Assembly (NCBI GenBank): GCA_963695105.1
Contig: CAVOGC010000004.1
Coordinates: 1-64,000, forward strand
DNA length: 64,000 nucleotides
Direction: 5' to 3'
Origin: Competibacter sp963695105
GTDB lineage: Bacteria > Pseudomonadota > Gammaproteobacteria > Competibacterales > Competibacteraceae
Shown piece after piece: positions 50,712 through 59,415 of the stretch (its first letter is position 1; every line of letters starts with the position of its first letter). A program made the translations under genes and the position numbers. Below the pieces are notes generated by a model, which had not been told where the DNA came from, made no database searches, and worked only from the letters and a program-made list of their open reading frames with translations.

Positions 50712-51613
50712 GGTTGCCCTCCAAGTAGATTGCCCAGTTCCTCGGAGCGGTGGCGAGCCGCTTCCAGCGCCTTGGCCACCACGGCGTCCAATTCTTCGGT
50801 CAGCAGCTCCGGCGCTTCCAGGATCGCCAGCGAGGCAGCCAGCGAGCGGGCGATCAGGTTATCGAGCTTTTCGTCCTTGAAGACGCTGACCGCCCGCTCG
50901 GTGGTGCCGCCCGGCGACGTGACCCGCGCGCGCAGCGCGGCTGGATTGTCGGGACTCTCCAGCGCCATCTTGGCGGCGCCGAAGGCGGTTTGCAGGGTCA
51001 GCAACCGCGCCACTTCCGGGTCCAGGCCCAGTTGAACGCCGATTTTTTCCAAGGCCTCCATCAGCAGGAAGAAGTAGGCTGGCCCGCTGCCGGACAACGC
51101 GGTGACCGCATCCAGCATCCGCTCCTGCTCCACCCAGACCGTCAGCCCGACCGAGCGCATGATCGATTCCGCCAGTTGGCGCTGCTCGTCGTCCACTTGG
51201 GGGTTGGCGAACAGCGCCGTGGCGCCGCTGCCGACCAGCGCTGGCGTGTTGGGCATGGTACGGACGATGGCGGCCTCGCCACCCAGCCAGCGGCGGATAT
51301 CCGGTTCGCGCACGCCGGCGGCGATGGAGATCACCAACGGCCGGCGCGCCTGGACGATATCGGCCAACTCTTCGGCGACCGGGCACAGCACCTGCGGCTT
51401 GACCGCCAGGACGATCACTTCCGAACGGGCGGCGATATCTCGATTATCGGCGCCGGTGTGGACACCGAAGCGGCCGCGCAGCAGCTCCCGGTGACCGGCA
51501 TCGGGTTCGGCCACCCAGATGCGATCGGGATCGCCGCCGCTGGCGAGCAGCCCGCCGATCAGGCTGCGAGCCATGTTGCCGCCACCGATGAAGCCTATGG
51601 GGATGTCTTTCAT
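50708..51613 (-). CDS. proC: Pyrroline-5-carboxylate reductase
   Basis: 301 residues. Final step of proline synthesis, reducing pyrroline-5-carboxylate with NAD(P)H. Rossmann motif IGFIGGGNMARSLIGGLL, EVIVLAVKPQ, IRTMPNTPALVG-like RTMPNTPALVGSGATAL, and the C-terminal SGSGPAYFFLLMEAL and VTSPGGTTERAV signatures are present. The ATG at 51613 has GAGGTGGAG before it; the longer upstream frame is not family-like. Confidence 0.96.
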   Translation of the reverse strand: MKDIPIGFIGGGNMARSLIGGLLASGGDPDRIWVAEPDAGHRELLRGRFGVHTGADNRDIAARSEVIVLAVKPQVLCPVAEELADIVQARRPLVISIAAGVREPDIRRWLGGEAAIVRTMPNTPALVGSGATALFANPQVDDEQRQLAESIMRSVGLTVWVEQERMLDAVTALSGSGPAYFFLLMEALEKIGVQLGLDPEVARLLTLQTAFGAAKMALESPDNPAALRARVTSPGGTTERAVSVFKDEKLDNLIARSLAASLAILEAPELLTEELDAVVAKALEAARHRSEELGNLLGGQP

Positions 51614-51667
51614 CTCCACCTCTGTAATATCCGTGAATGGTCTTGACGTCCGCACCTCTGGCGAGCG

Positions 51668-52060
51668 TCAGTACTTGTCGCTCATCAGCCGGGCGACCTG
51701 CTCGCTGATGCTGGCAAGGCGGTTATCGTTCTGGTAGGACGCGTAGGCTTGCTGCTTCCGGCCTGGGTCGAGCTGCTGGTAGAGCGCATAGGTTCCCGGC
51801 AGGTTTTCACGCAGAGTCCGCTCGAATGCCGCCTGATCCAGCCCCGCGACCAGTCGGTCGGACAGGTCGTCGACCGATGTCCTGTCCGTCGTCGGCGCGG
51901 ATTGGGGCTCGCCGATCACGAGAGTCGTGGCTTGCCGCTTGGCTTCCTCCTCGATCTCGCGCAGATAATCGTCCGCTCCAAGCAACAGCGGAGCGAGCAG
52001 CAACAAGCCAGCCACGCGACCACGCGGGGCGACGGCGAACCGGAGAGCAGTTGACGGCAT
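51668..52060 (-). CDS. Small exported protein of unknown function
   Basis: 130 residues. The start (MPSTALRFAVAPRGRVAG, followed by LLLLAPLLLGADDYL) looks like a signal peptide, followed by a charged helical domain (EIEEEAKRQATTLVIGE) and a C terminus typical of small helical periplasmic proteins (YALYQQLDPGRKQQAYASYQ). I do not recognise the family. It separates proC from yggS, which are usually adjacent, so it is an insertion into a conserved block. Confidence 0.65.
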   Translation of the reverse strand: MPSTALRFAVAPRGRVAGLLLLAPLLLGADDYLREIEEEAKRQATTLVIGEPQSAPTTDRTSVDDLSDRLVAGLDQAAFERTLRENLPGTYALYQQLDPGRKQQAYASYQNDNRLASISEQVARLMSDKY

Positions 52061-52151
52061 GGTCGTTTTCTCGGGCCTTGAAGCGGTTACCGGGCTTATT
52101 GTCCGGACGTCTCGAACGGTTGTCACCGCTAGCATACTGCAAAGCCGCGGT

Positions 52152-52841
52152 TCAAGGGCGGGGGCCGAACAGCGCGGTACCGACGCGGACCAGCGTCGCG
52201 CCTTCGGCGACGGCGGCCTCCAGATCGTCGGACATGCCGGCGGATAGCGTATCCAGCACCAGCCCGGCGTCGGCCAGCCGTTCCCGCAGCTCCCGCAGCC
52301 GGGAAAAGGGCCGCCGCTGGGCGCTAAACCCCGCCGCCGGGGCCGGAATGGCCATCAAGCCCCGCAAGCGCAGGCGCGGCAGCGCGGCGACCGCGCGGGC
52401 GACCCCGGCCACCTCTGCTGCGTCCAGACCGTGTTTGGTGGGCTCCCGGTCGATATTGACTTGCAGGCAGACATTCAGCGGCGGCAGGCGGTCGGGCCGC
52501 TGCGCGCTCAGCCGTTCGGCGATTTTCAGCCGGTCCACGCTGTGGACCCAGGCGAAATGCTCGGCGATGCCACGGGTTTTGTTGGCCTGCACCGGTCCGA
52601 TGAAATGCCATTCCAGATCCAGCGCGGCCAGTTCGGTCATTTTATCCAGCGCTTCCTGGAGGAAGTTCTCCCCGAAACCGCGCTGGCCGGCGGCGGCCAG
52701 CGCGGCGATGGCCGCCGCCGGCTGGGTCTTGCCGACCGCCAGCAGCCGCACCGCGCCCGATGGGCGCTGGAAGCGCTGCTCGGCGGCGCGGATCCGGCCC
52801 AGCACGGCGTGCAGGCGAACAGCGTAATCGGCGGTCATCAT
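52152..52841 (-). CDS. yggS: Pyridoxal-phosphate homeostasis protein YggS
   Basis: 229 residues of the PLPBP fold (alanine racemase-like barrel without racemase activity). The PLP lysine is Lys38 in LLAVGKTQPA. Other blocks are FGENFLQEALDKM, EWHFIGPVQANK, and LSAGMSDDLEAAVAEGATLVRVGTALFG. Divergent from pilT, as in Pseudomonas. Confidence 0.95.
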   Translation of the reverse strand: MMTADYAVRLHAVLGRIRAAEQRFQRPSGAVRLLAVGKTQPAAAIAALAAAGQRGFGENFLQEALDKMTELAALDLEWHFIGPVQANKTRGIAEHFAWVHSVDRLKIAERLSAQRPDRLPPLNVCLQVNIDREPTKHGLDAAEVAGVARAVAALPRLRLRGLMAIPAPAAGFSAQRRPFSRLRELRERLADAGLVLDTLSAGMSDDLEAAVAEGATLVRVGTALFGPRP

Positions 52842-52977
52842 GGCGGGATTACCCTGGCGGATTGGTGCACGGTCAAGAAGCTCTGACGATCAACACTATA
52901 ATACTATGCGGAAACCGATCCGAACGGGACCACCCCAGCGGAACATCCCTCACAATCTCTTGGCAGGAGCAACCGTC

Positions 52978-54024
52978 ATGACCCTCGACGAACTATTGAC
53001 TTTTTCGGTGCAGAACAAAGCTTCGGACCTGCACCTGTCGGCGGGGTTGCCGCCAATGATCCGGGTGGATGGCGACGTCCGTCGCATCAACGTGCCCGCG
53101 CTCGAGCACAAGCGGGTGCATGGGCTGATTTACGACATTATGAACGACAAGCAGCGCAAGGATTACGACGAGTTCCTGGAATGCGACTTCTCGTTCGAAA
53201 TTCCCAAACTGGCCCGCTTCCGCGTCAACGCTTTCAATCAGGACCGGGGCGCGGCGGGCGTGTTCCGCACCATCCCCACCCAGATCATGAGCCTGGAGGA
53301 TCTGGGCTGCCCGCCGGTGTTTCGGGATCTGATCGACGTGCCGCGCGGCCTGATTCTGGTGACTGGTCCGACCGGTTCGGGCAAGTCCACCACCCTGGCG
53401 GCGATGATCGACCATATCAACAAGAACGAGTACGGTCACATTCTGACCATCGAGGACCCGATCGAATTCGTCCACCAGAGCCAGCGCTGCCTGATCAACC
53501 AGCGCGAGGTGCACCGTGACACCCTCGGCTTCACCGAGGCGCTGCGCTCGGCGCTGCGCGAGGACCCCGACATTATCCTGGTCGGCGAAATGCGCGACCG
53601 GGAAACCATCAGTCTGGCCCTGACCGCCGCCGAGACCGGCCACCTGGTGTTCGGCACCCTGCACACCAGTTCGGCGCCCAAGACCATCGACCGCATCATC
53701 GACGTGTTCCCGGCCGGCGAAAAGCCGATGGTGCGCTCGATGCTGTCCGAATCGCTGCGCGCGGTGATCTCGCAGGCGCTGCTCAAGAAGAAAGGCGGCG
53801 GCCGGACGGCGGTGCATGAAATCATGGTCGGCGTGCCGGCCATCCGCAACCTGATCCGCGAGGACAAGGTGGCGCAGATGTACTCGTCGATTCAGACCGG
53901 CGCGTCCTTCGGGATGCAGACACTCGATCAAGCTCTGCTGGAACTGGTCAAGAAAGGGCTGATCGCCCGCGACGAGGCCTTGAATTACGCTCAGCACAAG
54001 GCATCGTTCAAACAGCAGATGTGA
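52978..54024 (+). CDS. pilT: Type IV pilus retraction ATPase PilT
   Basis: 348 residues. Walker A is GPTGSGKSTTL at residues 130-140. The Asp-box/Walker B region has EDPDIILVGEMRDRETISLA, and AIRNLIREDKVAQMYSSIQT is the PilT-specific C-terminal signature. It powers pilus disassembly for twitching. The ATG at 52978 has GGAG eight bases upstream. The pilU gene that normally follows is missing; a convergent gene begins 10 bp later. Confidence 0.97.
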   Translation: MTLDELLTFSVQNKASDLHLSAGLPPMIRVDGDVRRINVPALEHKRVHGLIYDIMNDKQRKDYDEFLECDFSFEIPKLARFRVNAFNQDRGAAGVFRTIPTQIMSLEDLGCPPVFRDLIDVPRGLILVTGPTGSGKSTTLAAMIDHINKNEYGHILTIEDPIEFVHQSQRCLINQREVHRDTLGFTEALRSALREDPDIILVGEMRDRETISLALTAAETGHLVFGTLHTSSAPKTIDRIIDVFPAGEKPMVRSMLSESLRAVISQALLKKKGGGRTAVHEIMVGVPAIRNLIREDKVAQMYSSIQTGASFGMQTLDQALLELVKKGLIARDEALNYAQHKASFKQQM

Positions 54025-54033
54025 GAGAACGGA

Positions 54034-54543
54034 TTACAACGGGTGGGCGTGGCGCGTCTGGCAGGCCAGCCGATAGGTACCGGCCAGCATCCGGGCGGCT
54101 TCCAGCAGCGCCGCGCCGCCGCAGGCGAACAGGGTGACGTCGGCCACGCCCCGCGAGACGTCCAGCCAGCCACGCGCCAGACTCGTCGCGGTACCCTCGA
54201 AACAGCCAGGCTGACCCCCATCCGGACAGGCAATGCGACTGGGTACGCCCCAATCCTCCAGCAGCGGCAGCGCGGCGATAACGCCAACGGGTAAACCAGG
54301 GATCATGATCCGCGACGGTTGCGGCCGAAACGGCAGCGGTGGCGTGAGCTGGAACAGCGCCAACGGCTTGACTCGAGGCTGCCGGCCGCGCAGCGTCCGG
54401 GCCAGCGCAACGATGGGAAAGAGGCCGTTTTCATCGGCCAGCAGCAGGGCGCGCGCCGTGGCGGCGTCCAGGTCGAACGATTCGCCGCCTGGGGCCGAAT
54501 CCGGTGGGTCGATCATACCGGCGGGCGATGTATCCGTTTCCAT
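54034..54543 (-). CDS. PyrK-like NAD-binding half protein
   Basis: 169 residues. It resembles the NAD-binding half of ferredoxin-reductase/PyrK electron-transfer subunits: ALLLADENGLFPIVALARTL, then PGLPVGVIAALPLLEDWGVP, CPDGGQPGCFEG and VTLFACGGAALLEAARMLAG. The FAD-binding barrel is missing and so is the cysteine-rich [2Fe-2S] tail. It lies 15 bp behind pyrC' on the same strand, so it belongs to the pyrimidine operon. Without the other domains it may be a regulatory or structural partner; I assign no activity. The GTG at 54549 is an alternative start. Confidence 0.6.
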   Translation of the reverse strand: METDTSPAGMIDPPDSAPGGESFDLDAATARALLLADENGLFPIVALARTLRGRQPRVKPLALFQLTPPLPFRPQPSRIMIPGLPVGVIAALPLLEDWGVPSRIACPDGGQPGCFEGTATSLARGWLDVSRGVADVTLFACGGAALLEAARMLAGTYRLACQTRHAHPL

Positions 54544-54558
54544 TGTCACGCCCGTGCC

Positions 54559-55836
54559 TTACGCCTCACGCACATAGACCACCCGTCCTTCCAGCAGGGT
54601 GTGCGTGACCTGCCCCTGCATTTCCCAGCCCAGAAACGGGCTATTGTGGCCGCGGCTCCGCAAGGCGTCCGGTTCCACCCACCACTCGGCGTCGGGGTCG
54701 AAAACGCAGACGTCGGCCGGCGCACCGACCCCGAGATGACCGCTGTCCAGCCCCAGAATCCGCGCCGGTCCCCAGCTAAGCCGTTCCAGCAGCGCCGGCA
54801 GCGGTAGCATGCCGTCCCGCGCCAACCGCAGGCTCAGCGCCAGCAGGGTGTCCAGTCCGGAGATGCCGGGCTCGGTGTCGCCGAACGGCGCCTGCTTGGC
54901 ATCCGGCTCGTGCGGCTGGTGATCGGAGCAGAGCGCGCCCAGTACGCCCTCGGCCAGACCGGCGCGCAGCGCGTCCAGATCGCGCGGGCCGCGCAGCGGC
55001 GGGAGTACATGGCAGCGGCTGTCGAAGCCGCTCAAATCGATTTCGCTTAGGTGCAGATGATGGACGGCGGTATCGGCGGTTACCGGCAGCCCTTCCGCTT
55101 GGGCGCGCGCCACCAGGTCCACCGCCCGGGCGCTGGACAGCCGGCCGAAATGCACCCGCACGCCCAGGTCGCGGATCAGTTCCAGATCGCGAGCGATGAC
55201 GCCGGTTTCCGCCGCCACCGGAATGCCGGGCAAACCAAACCGGGTGGCGACCTGCCCCTCGTGGGCCAGACCGTGACTCAGTTCGGGGTCGATGGGAGTC
55301 AGGAACACGGTCAAATCGAAGGTGGCGGCGTATTCCAGCGCCCGCCGCAGCACCCGGCTGCTGGCGACCGTGCGGCCGCCGTCACCGACGCCGACGCAGC
55401 CGGCCTCCTTGAGCGCCGCCATTTCCGCCAGCCGTTCGCCGCGCAGTCGGTGGGTCAGCGCCCCCAGCGTCAACACCCGAACCTGTCCGGCGGCTCTGGC
55501 CCGCCGCCGGATCAGTTCCACCACCGCCGGTTCGTCGATCACCGGATCGGTGTCGGGCGGACAGACCAGGGTGGTGATGCCACCGGCGGCGGCGGCGCGG
55601 GCTTCGCTGGCGATGGTGGCCTTGTGCTCCTGTCCAGGCTCGCGCGGCCGGGCGCACAAATCGATCAAACCGGGGCAGACAACCCGGCCGCGGGCGTCGA
55701 TCCGCCGTTCCGGCGCGAACCCGGCCGGCGGTTGGCCGGACCCGGCGATGCGGCCGTCGGCGATGAAGAGATCGGTGACCGCGTCGGTCTGGTGGGCCGG
55801 ATCGATCACCCGGCCACCCTCGATGGCGATGCGCAT
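54559..55836 (-). CDS. Inactive dihydroorotase homologue PyrC'
   Basis: 425 residues of the amidohydrolase fold, class I dihydroorotase type. The HxH metal motif that normally follows GLID is replaced (GLIDLCARPREPGQEHKAT has Cys61 and Arg63), so it cannot bind the active-site metals normally. This matches Pseudomonas PyrC' (PyrX), a structural subunit needed for assembly of the large aspartate transcarbamoylase. The stop-start junction with pyrB overlaps by one base, consistent with equal synthesis. A catalytically active dihydroorotase must be encoded elsewhere. Confidence 0.92.
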   Translation of the reverse strand: MRIAIEGGRVIDPAHQTDAVTDLFIADGRIAGSGQPPAGFAPERRIDARGRVVCPGLIDLCARPREPGQEHKATIASEARAAAAGGITTLVCPPDTDPVIDEPAVVELIRRRARAAGQVRVLTLGALTHRLRGERLAEMAALKEAGCVGVGDGGRTVASSRVLRRALEYAATFDLTVFLTPIDPELSHGLAHEGQVATRFGLPGIPVAAETGVIARDLELIRDLGVRVHFGRLSSARAVDLVARAQAEGLPVTADTAVHHLHLSEIDLSGFDSRCHVLPPLRGPRDLDALRAGLAEGVLGALCSDHQPHEPDAKQAPFGDTEPGISGLDTLLALSLRLARDGMLPLPALLERLSWGPARILGLDSGHLGVGAPADVCVFDPDAEWWVEPDALRSRGHNSPFLGWEMQGQVTHTLLEGRVVYVREA

Positions 55837-56816
55837 CAGGCGTCCTCCGCGACCGGTCGGGCGTGGTGGCCCAGCGTGATCGACATGATCGCCATGCGCA
55901 CGGCGATACCGTTGGTGACCTGTTCCATGATCACCGAACGGGGTCCGTCCGCCACCCGCGAGTCGATTTCCACGCCGCGGTTGATCGGGCCGGGATGCAT
56001 GACGATGGCATCCGGTTTGGCCAGCGCCAGCCGCTCCTCGGTCAAGCCGTACTGCTGGAAGAATTCCTGTTCGGTCGGCAGCAGCGCCCGCTCCATCCGC
56101 TCCCGTTGCAGGCGCAGCATGACGACCACATCCACATCACGCAGCCCCGCTTGCGGGCTGTGGAAGGCCCGCACGCCCAAGCTCTCCACCCAGGCCGGCA
56201 ACAGGGTGCGCGGGGCGATCACCCGGACTTCGCCCGCGCCGAGGATGTTAAGTGCGTGGATCAGGGAACGGGCCACCCGCGAGTGCAGGATATCGCCGAC
56301 GATGGCGACTTGCAGGCTGGGGAAATCCGGTTTGTGGCGGCGGATGGTGAACACATCCAGCATCCCCTGGGTGGGATGGGCGTGACAGCCGTCGCCCGCG
56401 TTGAGGACCGCGATGTGCGGCTTGACGTGGCGGGCCATGAATTCCGCCGCGCCACTTTGCGAGTGGCGCACCACGAACATGTCGCACTGCATCGCCTCGA
56501 TGTTGCGCAGGGTGTCGAGCAGGCTTTCGCCCTTGGTCGTGGCCGAGGTGGCGATGTTGAGGTTCAGCACGTCGGCCGACAGCCGCTTGGCCGCCAGTTC
56601 GAAAGTGGTGCGGGTCCGGGTGCTGGCCTCGAAGAACAGGTTGACCACGGTCTTGCCGTGCAGGGTCGGCAACTTCTTGACCCGTCGCTCGGCCACGCCG
56701 CGCAGCGATTCGGCGGTATCGAGGATTTCCGTCAGATGGCGGCGGGTCAGCCCTTCCACGGTCAGGAAATGCAGCAGCCGACCCTGGCGGTCCAACTGGA
56801 GGTTGGCGGCGCTCAT
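55836..56816 (-). CDS. pyrB: Aspartate carbamoyltransferase catalytic chain
   Basis: 326 residues. First committed step of pyrimidine synthesis. The carbamoyl phosphate motif is FFEASTRTRTTFELAAKRL, followed by GDGCHAHPTQGMLDVFTI, the aspartate site region LRLQRERMERALLPTEQEFF, and HPGPINRGVEID. No PyrI regulatory chain is present, as expected for the PyrB-PyrC' type. The N-terminal extension (about ten residues) is seen in that class and binds nucleotides in Pseudomonas. Overlaps pyrR by 4 bp. Confidence 0.96.
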   Translation of the reverse strand: MSAANLQLDRQGRLLHFLTVEGLTRRHLTEILDTAESLRGVAERRVKKLPTLHGKTVVNLFFEASTRTRTTFELAAKRLSADVLNLNIATSATTKGESLLDTLRNIEAMQCDMFVVRHSQSGAAEFMARHVKPHIAVLNAGDGCHAHPTQGMLDVFTIRRHKPDFPSLQVAIVGDILHSRVARSLIHALNILGAGEVRVIAPRTLLPAWVESLGVRAFHSPQAGLRDVDVVVMLRLQRERMERALLPTEQEFFQQYGLTEERLALAKPDAIVMHPGPINRGVEIDSRVADGPRSVIMEQVTNGIAVRMAIMSITLGHHARPVAEDA

Positions 56817-57310
56817 GGCGCGGTTTGGATCAGCAGTTGCAGGGGTTCGGGACCGACGAGCTGGATCTGTTGGCCGGGGGGCAGCTTTAGCCGGGTGCCG
56901 ACCACGTTGGCCTCGACCGGCAGCTCCCGGCCGCCGCGGTCGGCCAGCACCGCCAGCAGCACCGAGGCCGGACGACCGTAGTCGAACAACTCGTTCAGCG
57001 CGGCGCGCACGGTGCGACCGGTATAGAGCACGTCGTCGATCAGCACCACATGACGGTCGTCCACATCGAACGGCAGTTCCGACGGGCGAACCTGCGGATT
57101 GACGCCGATCCGGCTGAAGTCGTCGCGGTAGAAGGAAATATCCAGCCGGCCGAGTGGGGTGACGATTCCGAGTCGCTGGCGCAGGCGTTCGGCGACCCAG
57201 ACGCCGCCGGTGTGAACCCCCACCAGCGCCGGTTCGGCGATGCCGCGCCGGACCAGCAGGTCCTGTAGCTGCCCGGCCATCACTTCGATCAGGAATTCGG
57301 CGTCGCGCAC
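56813..57310 (-). CDS. pyrR: PyrR (uracil phosphoribosyltransferase-like regulator)
   Basis: 165 residues of the type I phosphoribosyltransferase fold, with the PRPP loop in VVLIDDVLYTGRTVRAALN and GVHTGGVWVAERLRQRLG. In Bacillus PyrR binds pyr mRNA. In gram-negatives it mainly acts as a phosphoribosyltransferase or a regulator by other means, and I see no obvious PyrR-type RNA hairpin here. It overlaps ruvX by 22 bp and pyrB by 4 bp. Confidence 0.94.
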   Translation of the reverse strand: MRDAEFLIEVMAGQLQDLLVRRGIAEPALVGVHTGGVWVAERLRQRLGIVTPLGRLDISFYRDDFSRIGVNPQVRPSELPFDVDDRHVVLIDDVLYTGRTVRAALNELFDYGRPASVLLAVLADRGGRELPVEANVVGTRLKLPPGQQIQLVGPEPLQLLIQTAP

Positions 57311-57786
57311 GCTGCGAGGCTCCGTTGTTGGTTGAACCAGCTTTCCAGAATGATCGCCGCCGCCCGATCGTCCAGCGCCGCGCTGTTACCGCGTCGGCGG
57401 TCGGCGGCCGGCTCGAAAGAGCGCTGTTCGGCTTCCCAGGAAGACAATCGTTCGTCGATGGTCGCCACCGGCAGGCAAAAACGGCCGTGCAACTGGCGAC
57501 TGAAGCGCAGCGCGGCCGTGGTCATGGCGTTGGCGCCGCCATCGGCGTGACGCGGCACCCCGACCACCAGCAAGTCCGGTCGCCATTCGGCGATCAGTCG
57601 GTCGATGGCATCCCAGTCGGGGCGTTGCCGGCGCGTCGGCAACACCCGCAGAGGTCGGGCCGCGCCGGTGAGCGCCACGCCGCCCGCGACGCCGATGCGG
57701 GTTCGGCCGAAATCGAAACCCAGCACCACCCGGGGAGACTGGAGCGCGCTCGACGCCGACGAAGGGCTGGCCGCCGGTTCCGCCAT
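57289..57786 (-). CDS. ruvX: Putative pre-16S rRNA nuclease RuvX/YqgF
   Basis: 165 residues with an RNase H-like fold: LGFDFGRTRIGVAGG, LLVVGVPRHADGG, IDERLSSWEAEQ and SAALDDRAAAIILESWFNQ. Linked to 16S rRNA 5' maturation and sometimes to recombination. The frame opens at 57807, but the ATG at 57786, four bases behind the yqgE stop, gives an N terminus closer to the usual length. The extra ~20 N-terminal residues before LGFDFG are Ser/Ala-rich. Confidence 0.93.
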   Translation of the reverse strand: MAEPAASPSSASSALQSPRVVLGFDFGRTRIGVAGGVALTGAARPLRVLPTRRQRPDWDAIDRLIAEWRPDLLVVGVPRHADGGANAMTTAALRFSRQLHGRFCLPVATIDERLSSWEAEQRSFEPAADRRRGNSAALDDRAAAIILESWFNQQRSLAACATPNS

Positions 57787-57790
57787 GCGA

Positions 57791-58354
57791 TCAGGCGTGA
57801 CCGGCATCGGCGGACAGCAGGGTCAGGTCGATTCCCAGCAGGGCGGCGGCGGCCAGCCAGCGTTGATCGCTGGGCAGGTGAAACAGAAGGTCGGGGTCGG
57901 CGGGACCCGACAACCAGGCATTTTCCACCATTTCCTGTTCCAACTGCCCCGGCCCCCACCCAGCGTAACCGAGGGCGACCAGCAACTCCTTCGGGCCTTC
58001 GCCGCGCGCCACCGCCTGGAGGATGTCGCGGGAGGTGGTGATGCCGATCCGCTCGGTGACCCGCAGGGTGGCGCCCCAGTGACCGAGAGGGCTGTGGATG
58101 ACGAAGCCTTGCTCCGGCTGGACCGGGCCACCGTGGTAAACCGGCAGCGCCGCGATGTCGGGCCGGTCAGTGACGATCTGTAGATGCTCGAACAGTTGCC
58201 CGAGCGTCAGTTGCAGCGGCCGGTTGATGACCAGCCCCAGCGCTCCGCTGTCATTGTGTTCGCTGAGATAAGTCACTGTCTGAAAAAAGTTCGGGTCCGC
58301 CAGCGTCGGCATGGCGATCAGAAACTGATTGCTCAGGTAGGTGGGTTCGGTCAT
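57791..58354 (-). CDS. yqgE: YqgE/AlgH family protein
   Basis: 187 residues (DUF179). Blocks are YLSNQFLIAMPTLADPNFFQ, VTYLSEHNDSGALGLVINRP, GGPVQPEQGFVIHS and LVALGYAGWGPGQLEQEM. Function not established, though it always travels with ruvX. Immediately upstream of ruvX on the same strand. Confidence 0.95.
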   Translation of the reverse strand: MTEPTYLSNQFLIAMPTLADPNFFQTVTYLSEHNDSGALGLVINRPLQLTLGQLFEHLQIVTDRPDIAALPVYHGGPVQPEQGFVIHSPLGHWGATLRVTERIGITTSRDILQAVARGEGPKELLVALGYAGWGPGQLEQEMVENAWLSGPADPDLLFHLPSDQRWLAAAALLGIDLTLLSADAGHA

Positions 58355-58400
58355 GTTCTATAGTATCGGGATTCGGCCCTACCTTGACAAGCCGTGGGCT

Positions 58401-59399
58401 TCAGCGCGCGCGAACCCGGCCGCCGGGGTCGAAGCGCCAGGGGCTTTCGATCCGCAGCAGGTCGACCTGCCGACGCAGTTCGGCCGGAAAGGGGGGATAG
58501 GGCGCGGCCAGTTCGACGATGCGCCGGGCCGCCCGGTCGAGTTCAGGGTTGCCGGAGGAGCGCAGGATGCGTACTTCCCGCAAGCTGCCGTCGGCGCGGA
58601 TCGCCACGTCCAGCAGGGGTCCGGCGCTGAGATTCAAGCGCCGGGCCGCGTCGGGAAAGTTCATTTCGCCGAGGCGCGTGACCTTGCGCGCCCAGTCGGC
58701 GGCGTAGAAGCCGGCCGCCGATCGGGTGTCGGCCAGGCTGACCCGCTTGCTGCGCACCCCGGCGTTCGCCCGTTGCTGGATTTCCGTATCCAGGCTGGCG
58801 ATCTGTCCCAGCAGGGCGGCGCTGCCCAGCCGGCCGCGAGCACCGGTTCCACCCGGAGCGGGGAGGCGTTCGGAAAGGCGGGCCGAGCGGGTCGGTTCCG
58901 GCGCGGCGGGTTTCGCCGCTGGCGGTTGGGGGGGTTGAATCGGTTTAACGGGCGGTTTTGTCGCTGCTGGCCGAACCGGCTTTGGCTTGGGTGGCGGGCG
59001 CGGCTTGGGTGGCGTGGCCGGTTTGGCGACGGTGACAGCGGCGGGTTTGGCCCTGGTTACTGGGGTAGTGGGCCGAGCCGGCTCAACCGGCTTGGGCGCC
59101 GGTTTCGATACGGGCGGCGGTGTCTCGGCGGGGACGGCGGGCTCCGAGGGTTGAGCGATCGGGGGCGGGGCGGCGGGCTCCGGGACAGGAATCCCCTTGG
59201 CGGGTTCCGCCGGTTCCACCGGAGCCGGAGCCGGAGCCCGCGGCAGCAACATCACATCGAAGCGGGGCGGTTTGGGATAGCTCATCGCCCACCACTCGGC
59301 CGGCACGCCGAACAGCAGGGCGGCATGCAGGCCGGACGCCAGCAGCAGCGCCAGCAGCAGCCGGCCGGTGACCTCTGTGTCGTGCGTGATCTCGCTCAT
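58401..59399 (-). CDS. TonB-family protein
   Basis: 332 residues. A short cytoplasmic tail and one N-terminal membrane helix (GRLLLALLLASGLHAALLF) are followed by a very long Pro/Lys/Ala-rich periplasmic spacer (about 50-175), then a helical part and the TonB C-terminal domain (FPDAARRLNLSAGPLLDVAI). Its position between yqgE and gshB equals Pseudomonas tonB3, which has been tied to twitching motility rather than iron uptake. No exbB or exbD is nearby. Confidence 0.9.
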   Translation of the reverse strand: MSEITHDTEVTGRLLLALLLASGLHAALLFGVPAEWWAMSYPKPPRFDVMLLPRAPAPAPVEPAEPAKGIPVPEPAAPPPIAQPSEPAVPAETPPPVSKPAPKPVEPARPTTPVTRAKPAAVTVAKPATPPKPRPPPKPKPVRPAATKPPVKPIQPPQPPAAKPAAPEPTRSARLSERLPAPGGTGARGRLGSAALLGQIASLDTEIQQRANAGVRSKRVSLADTRSAAGFYAADWARKVTRLGEMNFPDAARRLNLSAGPLLDVAIRADGSLREVRILRSSGNPELDRAARRIVELAAPYPPFPAELRRQVDLLRIESPWRFDPGGRVRAR

Positions 59400-59415
59400 T
59401 CATTGCCAGCGGCAG

